The notes under the pieces: generated by a model
Databases searched by the model: none
What the model was told of the DNA's origin: nothing
The model's input: the letters and a program-made list of their open reading frames with translations, nothing else
Made by a program: the position numbers and the translations under genes
Assembly: GCA_036250195.1 (NCBI GenBank)
Contig: JAVHZZ010000012.1
Coordinates: 89,422,591 to 89,486,590, forward strand
Direction of reading: 5' to 3'
Source: Mixophyes australis
Taxonomy: Eukaryota > Chordata > Amphibia > Anura > Limnodynastidae
DNA: 64,000 nucleotides
In this document: positions 59,001 to 64,000 of the stretch, one piece after another
Numbering within the stretch: the stretch's first letter is position 1
How the letters are laid out: every line of letters starts with the position of its first letter

Positions 59001-60377
59001 TCGAATCATGAATCATTAATTGAATCATGAATCATGAATTGAATCATGAATTGAATCATGAATCATGAATTATGAAATGAATCATGAATCATGAATCGAA
59101 TAATGAATAATGAATTGAATCATGAATCATAAATTGAATCATGAATCATGAATCACGAATCGAATCATGAATAATGAATCATGAATCATGAATTGAATTG
59201 ATTCATGATTCATGAATCATGAATTGAATCATGAATCACAAATCATGAATCATGAATCATGAATTGAATCATGAATCATGAATTGAATCATGAATTGAAT
59301 CATGAATCATGAATTGAATCATGAATCATGAATTGAATCATGAATCATGAATTGAATCATGAATCATGAATTGAATCATGAAACATGAATCGAATCATGA
59401 ACCATGAATCATGAATTGAATCATGAATCATGAATCATGAATCGAATCATGAATCGAATCATGAATCATGAATCGAATCATGAATCGAATCATGAATCAT
59501 TAATTGAATCATGAATTGAATCATGAATCATGAATTATGAAATGAATCATGAATCATGAATTATGAAATGAATCATGAATCATGAATCGAATAATGAATA
59601 ATGAATTGAATCATGAATCATGAATTGAATCATGAATCATTAATCATGAATCGAATCATGAATCGAATTATTAATCATGAATCGAATCATGAATCATGAA
59701 TCGAATCATGAATCATGAATCGAATCATGAATCGAAGTATTAATCATGAATCGAATCATGAATCGAATCATGAATCGAATCAAGAATCATGAATCATGAA
59801 TTGAATCATGAATCATGAATCGAATCATGAATCGAATAATGAATCGAATCATGAATCAAGAATCGAATCATGAATCATGAATCATGAATCGAATCATGAA
59901 TCGAATCATGAATCATGAATCGAATCATGAATCGAATCATGAATCATTAATTGAATCATGAATCATGAATTGAATCATGAATTGAATCATGAATCATGAA
60001 TTATGAAATGAATCATGAATCATGAATCGAATAATGAATAATGAATTGAATCATGAATCATGAATTGAATCATGAATCATTAATCATGAATCGAATCATG
60101 AATCGAATTATTAATCATGAATCGAATCATGAATCATGAATCGAATCATGAATCATGAATCGAATCATGAATCGAAGTATTAATCATGAATCGAATCATG
60201 AATCGAATCATGAATCGAATCAAGAATCATGAATCATGAATTGAATCATGAATCATGAATCGAATCATGAATCGAATAATGAATCGAATCATGAATCAAG
60301 AATCGAATCATGAATCATGAATCGAATCATGAATCATGAATCGAATCATGAATCATGAATCGAATCATGAATTGAAT
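53012..60377 (+). repeat. Higher-order repeat unit 3 (7366 bp), recombinant
   Basis: Headers at 53012, 55260 (TTTCAG), 56709 (TTTGAG) and 58109 (TTTCAG): only four, although the length is close to that of unit 1. The first 2.9 kb matches unit 4 at offset 7366 (TGAACTATG 53278 and 60644; 54631 and 61997; ATCAGGAATC 54762 and 62128). From about 55945 it instead matches the stretch from 49.4 kb at offset 6549 (GAATTGATTC 49431 and 55980; header 50160 and 56709). Partner switches are visible near 54300 and 54620 and between 55936 and 55960. Confidence 0.82.
58223..60045 (+). repeat. 905-bp tandem duplication containing 440-bp repeats
   Basis: CATAAATTG at 58223 and 59128, and GAATTGATTC at 58290 and 59195, are 905 bp apart. 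At GAAGTATTAA (58803 and 59734) the spacing has grown to 931, so an indel of about 26 bp separates the copies. The second copy is followed by another 440-bp duplicate: GAAGTATTAA recurs at 60174, 440 bp on, while TAATTG at 59501 and 59948 is 447 bp apart. The breakpoint words at about 58950-59030 are the same as at 52500-52590, so the first 440-bp event was inherited from the ancestor shared with 52 kb. Confidence 0.8.
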
Positions 60378-60403
60378 CCTAAATCATGAAATGAATCATG
60401 ATT

Positions 60404-60410
60404 TGAGTCA
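60404..60410. promoter_or_regulatory. AP-1/GCN4-type motif TGAGTCA in the header (representative)
   Basis: TGAGTCA, the exact core bound by AP-1 and GCN4-type bZIP proteins, begins 26 bp after the CCTAAATC of every TTTGAG-type header, for example 36657, 44047, 45111, 53038, 60404 and 63621. The TTTCAG headers have lost it (CAGTCA) and the header at 30375 has TGAGTAA. Other exact sites occur as ATTGAGTCATG (for example 50680) and, as TGACTCA, in TTGACTCATG (for example 35209). The motif differs by one base from the satellite word TGAATCA, so chance origin is easy; binding is untested. Confidence 0.45.
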
Positions 60411-62130
60411 TGAATCATGAATCATAAATCGGATCATGAATCATGAATTGAATCATAAAACATGAATCGAATCGTGAATCATGAATCGAATCATAAATTG
60501 AATCATGAATCATGAAATGAATCATGAATTGAATCATGAATCAATGAACATGAATTGAATCATAAAACATGAATTGAATCATGAATCATGAATCGAATCG
60601 TGAATCATGAATCGAATCATAAATTGAATCATGAATCAAAACATGAACTATGAATCATTAATTAAATCATGAATCATTAATTAAATCATGAATCATGAAT
60701 CATGAATTGAATCATGAATCAAAACATGAATTATGAATCATTAATTAAATCATGAATCATTAATTAAATCATGAATCATGAATCATGAATTGAATCATGA
60801 ATTGAATCATGAATCATGAATCATGAATTTAATCATGAAACATGAATTGAATCATGAATCATGAATTGAATCATGAATTATGAATTGAATCATGAATCGA
60901 ATCATGAATCGAATCATGAATCGAATCATGAATCATAAATTGAATCATGAATTGAATCATGAATCATGAATTGAGTCATGAATCATGAATTATGAATGAA
61001 TCATGAATCATGAATTGAATCATGAATCATGAATTATGAATGAATCATGAATCATGAATTGAATCATGAATCTTGAATCACGAATCGAATCATGAATAAT
61101 GAATTGAATCATGAATTTAATCATGAATCATGAATTGAATCATGAATCATGAATCATGAATTGAATCATGAATCGAATTATGAACCATGAATCATGAATT
61201 AAATCATGAATCATGAATCATGAATTGAATCATGAATCATGAATCGAATCATGAATCATGAATCGAATCATGAATCATGAATCGAATCATGAATCATGAA
61301 TCATTAATTGAATCATGAATTGAATCATGAATCATAAAATGAATCATGAATCATAAATTGAATCATGAATCATGAATCATGAACCATGAATTGAATCATG
61401 AATTATGAAATGAATCATGAATCATGAATTAAATCATGAATCATGAATTAAATCATGAATCATGAATTGAATCATGAATCATGAATCATGAATTGACTCA
61501 TGAATCATGAGTCGAATCATGAATCATAAATCATGAATTGAATCATGAATCGAATAATGAATAATGAATTGAATCATGAATCATGAATCATAAATCATGA
61601 ATCATGAATCGAATCATGAATTATGAATCGAATTATGAATCATGAATTGAATCATGAATCATGAATTGAATCATGAAACATGAATCGAATCATGAACCAT
61701 GAATCATGAATTGAATCATGAATCATGAATCATGAATCGAATCATGAATCATGAATCGAATCATGAATCATGAATCGAATCATGAATCGAATCATGAATC
61801 ATTAATTGAATCATGAATCATGAATTGAATCATGAATTGAATCATGAATCATGAATTATGAAATGAATCATGAATCATGAATCGAATAATGAATAATGAA
61901 TTGAATCATGAATCATGAATTGAATCATGAATCATTAATCATGAATCGAATCATGAATCGAATTATTAATCATGAATCGAATCATGAATCAAAACATGAA
62001 CTATGAATCATTAATTAAATCATGAATCATTAATTAAATCATGAATCATGAATCATGAATTGAATCATGAATCAAAACATGAATTATGAATCATTAATTA
62101 AATCATGAATCATTAATTAAATCATGAATC

Positions 62131-62296
62131 AGGAATCATGAATTGAATCATGAATTGAATCATGAATCATGAATCATGAATTTAATCATGAAACATGAAT
62201 TGAATCATGAATCAGGAATCATGAATTGAATCATGAATTGAATCATGAATCATGAATCATGAATTTAATCATGAAACATGAATTGAATCATGAATC
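62131..62296 (+). repeat. 83-bp local tandem duplication
   Basis: ATCAGGAATC, a rare variant, occurs at 62128 and 62211 in unit 4 but once (54762) at the equivalent place in unit 3. The 83-bp segment ends in the TTTAATC and GAAACATG words in both copies. Because unit 3 has one copy, this event is younger than the 7366-bp duplication. Confidence 0.88.
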
Positions 62297-63594
62297 ATGA
62301 ATTGAATCATGAATTATGAATTGAATCATGAATCGAATCATGAATCAAATCATGAATCATAAATTGAATCATGAATTGAATCATGAATCATGAATTGAAT
62401 CATGAATCATGAATCATGAATTGACTCATGAATCATGAGTCGAATCATGAATCATAAATCATGAATTGAATCATGAATCGAATAATGAATAATGAATTGA
62501 ATCATGAATCATGAATCATAAATCATGAATCATGAATCGAATCATGAATTATGAATCGAATTATGAATCATGAATTGAATCATGAATCATGAATTGAATC
62601 ATGAATCATGAATCATGAATCATGAATTGAATCATGAATCATGAATTAAATCATGAATCATGAATCATGAATTGAATCATGAATCGAATCATGAATCATG
62701 AATCATGAATTGAATCCTAAATCATGAAATGAATCATGATTTCAGTCATGAATCATGAATCATAAATCGGATCATGAATCATGAATTGAATCATAAAACA
62801 TGAATCGAATCATGAATCATGAATCGAATCATAAATTGAATCATGAATCATGAATCACGAATCGAATCATGAATAATGAATCATGAATCATGAATTGAAT
62901 TGATTCATGATTCATGAATCATGAATTGAATCATGAATCACAAATCATGAATCATGAATCATGAATTGAATCATGAATCATGAATTGAATCATGAATTGA
63001 ATCATGAATCATGAATTGAATCATGAATCATGAATTGAATCATGAATCATGAATTGAATCATGAATCATGAATTGAATCATGAAACATGAATCGAATCAT
63101 GAACCATGAATCATGAATTGAATCATGAATCATGAATCATGAATCGAATCATGAATCGAATCATGAATCATGAATCGAATCATGAATCGAATCATGAATC
63201 ATTAATTGAATCATGAATCATGAATTGAATCATGAATTGAATCATGAATCATGAATTATGAAATGAATCTCGAATCATGAATCGAATTATTAATCATGAA
63301 TCGAATCATGAATCATGAATCGAATCATGAATCATGAATCGAATCATGAATCGAAGTATTAATCATGAATCAAATCATGAATCAAATCATGAATCATGAA
63401 TCGAATCATGAATCGAATCAAGAATCATGAATCATGAATTGAATCATGAATCATGAATCGAATCATGAATCGAATAATGAATCGAATAATGAATCGAATC
63501 ATGAATCAAGAATCGAATCATGAATCATGAATCATGAATCGAATCATGAATCATGAATCGAATCATGAATCATGAATCGAAACATGAATTGAAT

Positions 63595-64000
63595 CCTAAA
63601 TCATGAAATGAATCATGATTTGAGTCATGAATCATGAATCATAAATCGGATCATGAATCATGAATTGAATCATAAAACATGAATCGAATCGTGAATCATG
63701 AATCGAATCATAAATTGAATCATGAATCATGAAATGAATCATGAATTGAATCATGAATCAATGAACATGAATTGAATCATAAAACATGAATTGAATCATG
63801 AATCATGAATCGAATCGTGAATCATGAATCGAATCATAAATTGAATCATGAATCAAAACATGAACTATGAATCATTAATTAAATCATGAATCATTAATTA
63901 AATCATGAATCATGAATCATGAATTGAATCATGAATCAAAACATGAATTATGAATCATTAATTAAATCATGAATCATTAATTAAATCATGAATCATGAAT
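63595..64000 (+). repeat. Higher-order repeat unit 5, cut by the window edge
   Basis: Opens with the full header and the GAATCGTGAATC signature, then CAATGAACATG (about 63757), TGAACTATG (63861) and a TTAATTAA cluster (63875-63984), in the same order and spacing as units 1 to 4. The array clearly continues past the window. Confidence 0.85.

Larger units (their letters stand above)
60378..63594 (+). repeat. Higher-order repeat unit 4 (3217 bp, short)
   Basis: Follows unit 3 at a constant offset of 7366 from 60378 to about 62131, sharing even rare private variants such as CATAAAATG (53948 and 61314) and CATGAATTTAATC (53746 and 61112). After an 83-bp duplication the offset becomes 7449, then 7456 at the TTTCAG header (55260 and 62716) and at GAATCTCGAATC (55809 and 63265). 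The match ends near 63400, where unit 3 switches partner. The unit then ends early at the header at 63595. Confidence 0.85.
1..64000 (+). repeat. Satellite DNA array of mixed 7-bp and 5-bp words
   Basis: The entire window is satellite DNA and both edges lie inside the array, so its full length is unknown. The words are ATGAATC (7 bp) and GAATC or GAATT (5 bp), joined mostly as 7, 7+5 and 7+7+5. Common variants are ATAAATC, ATTAATC, AAGAATC, ATGAAAT, ATGATTC, ACGAATC, GTGAATC and TTTAATC. Expected GC from the words is 25-33%. The A-rich strand is the plus strand throughout; I saw no run of GATTCAT that would mark an inverted segment. No stretch longer than about 10 bases departs from the pattern, so no gene, transposon or RNA gene interrupts it. 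Such arrays are normally heterochromatic in eukaryotes; that location is inference. The family is not one I recognise. Confidence 0.97.

Noticed and set aside
1..64000. Possible protein-coding open reading frames
   Set aside because: A pure heptamer array shifts frame by one base per word, so TGA appears in every frame within 21 nt, on both strands. Only runs of the 12-mer ATGAATCGAATC leave some frames open, and such runs are short. Any open frame would encode a low-complexity repeat peptide without a domain, so no CDS is called.
1..64000. CRISPR array
   Set aside because: There are no unique spacers between repeats; repeat words follow each other directly and no cas gene is present.
1..64000. 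Telomere or human satellite 2/3
   Set aside because: No TTAGGG, TTTAGGG, TTAGG or TTAGGC arrays are present. The words are GAATC and ATGAATC, not the GGAAT pentamer of human satellites 2 and 3.
1..64000. Bacterial or plasmid iteron or origin array
   Set aside because: Iteron arrays span a few hundred bases beside a rep gene. A 64-kb array with kilobase-scale higher-order repeats and no gene does not fit a bacterial replicon.
1..64000. ATG words with upstream purines as ribosome binding sites or starts
   Set aside because: ATGAATC supplies an ATG about every 7-12 bp by composition; none leads an open frame of meaningful length.
1..64000. Rho-independent terminators or riboswitches
   Set aside because: The hairpins come from the near-palindromic words, are AT-rich, repeat everywhere and lack U-tracts or a neighbouring gene.
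1..64000. Helical phasing of A-tracts (curved DNA)
   Set aside because: A-runs are only two to four bases long, and the dominant spacings of 7, 12 and 19 bp do not keep a 10.5-bp phase.

Overview
The whole 64-kb window is one uninterrupted array of AT-rich simple-sequence satellite DNA. I found no gene, tRNA, rRNA, transposon, CRISPR array or unique-sequence island on either strand. Two building blocks make up nearly everything: a 7-bp word (ATGAATC) and a 5-bp word (GAATC or GAATT, which is the heptamer without its leading AT). They combine into 12-, 19- and 26-bp phrases such as ATGAATCGAATC. All copies lie in the same orientation. An array this long, homogeneous and hierarchically ordered is typical of eukaryotic constitutive heterochromatin (pericentromere, subtelomere, sex or B chromosome). 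I cannot name the organism: the words are neither a telomere repeat I know nor human satellite 2/3 (GGAAT-based). Frequent TCGA/TTGA/TCAA variants are compatible with decay of methylated CpG.

Above the word level the array is a mosaic of nested duplications, which I traced with rare diagnostic variants. In the left domain (about 1-27 kb): bases 1-4263 recur at about 12085-16452 (final offset 12189 bp); a unit of about 2.03 kb is repeated in tandem (9911-11956 and 11957-13920) with diverged relatives at 1, 4.2, 8.5, 25 and 30.7 kb; and a block of about 4 kb is repeated in tandem (16453-19574 and 20411-23780). From about 27 to 34 kb there is a transition made of units of about 0.5-1.2 kb. The right domain (about 34-64 kb) is a higher-order repeat with a period of about 7.4-7.9 kb, starting at 36631, 45085, 53012 and 60378, with short units at 44021 and 63595. 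Younger local duplications (83, 159, 164, 440 and 905 bp) sit inside it.

Nothing suggests a protein-coding system. Pure heptamer arrays carry a TGA stop in every frame of both strands. The interest is structural: the word TGAATCA is a near-palindrome that can pair with itself through A-A mismatches, its centre-base variants create perfect palindromes and exact AP-1/GCN4-type bZIP sites at fixed places in the higher-order repeat, and the duplication junctions can be located to within a few tens of bases. Coordinates of block edges are approximate unless a marker position is given. All comparisons were by eye, and identity was sampled rather than computed.
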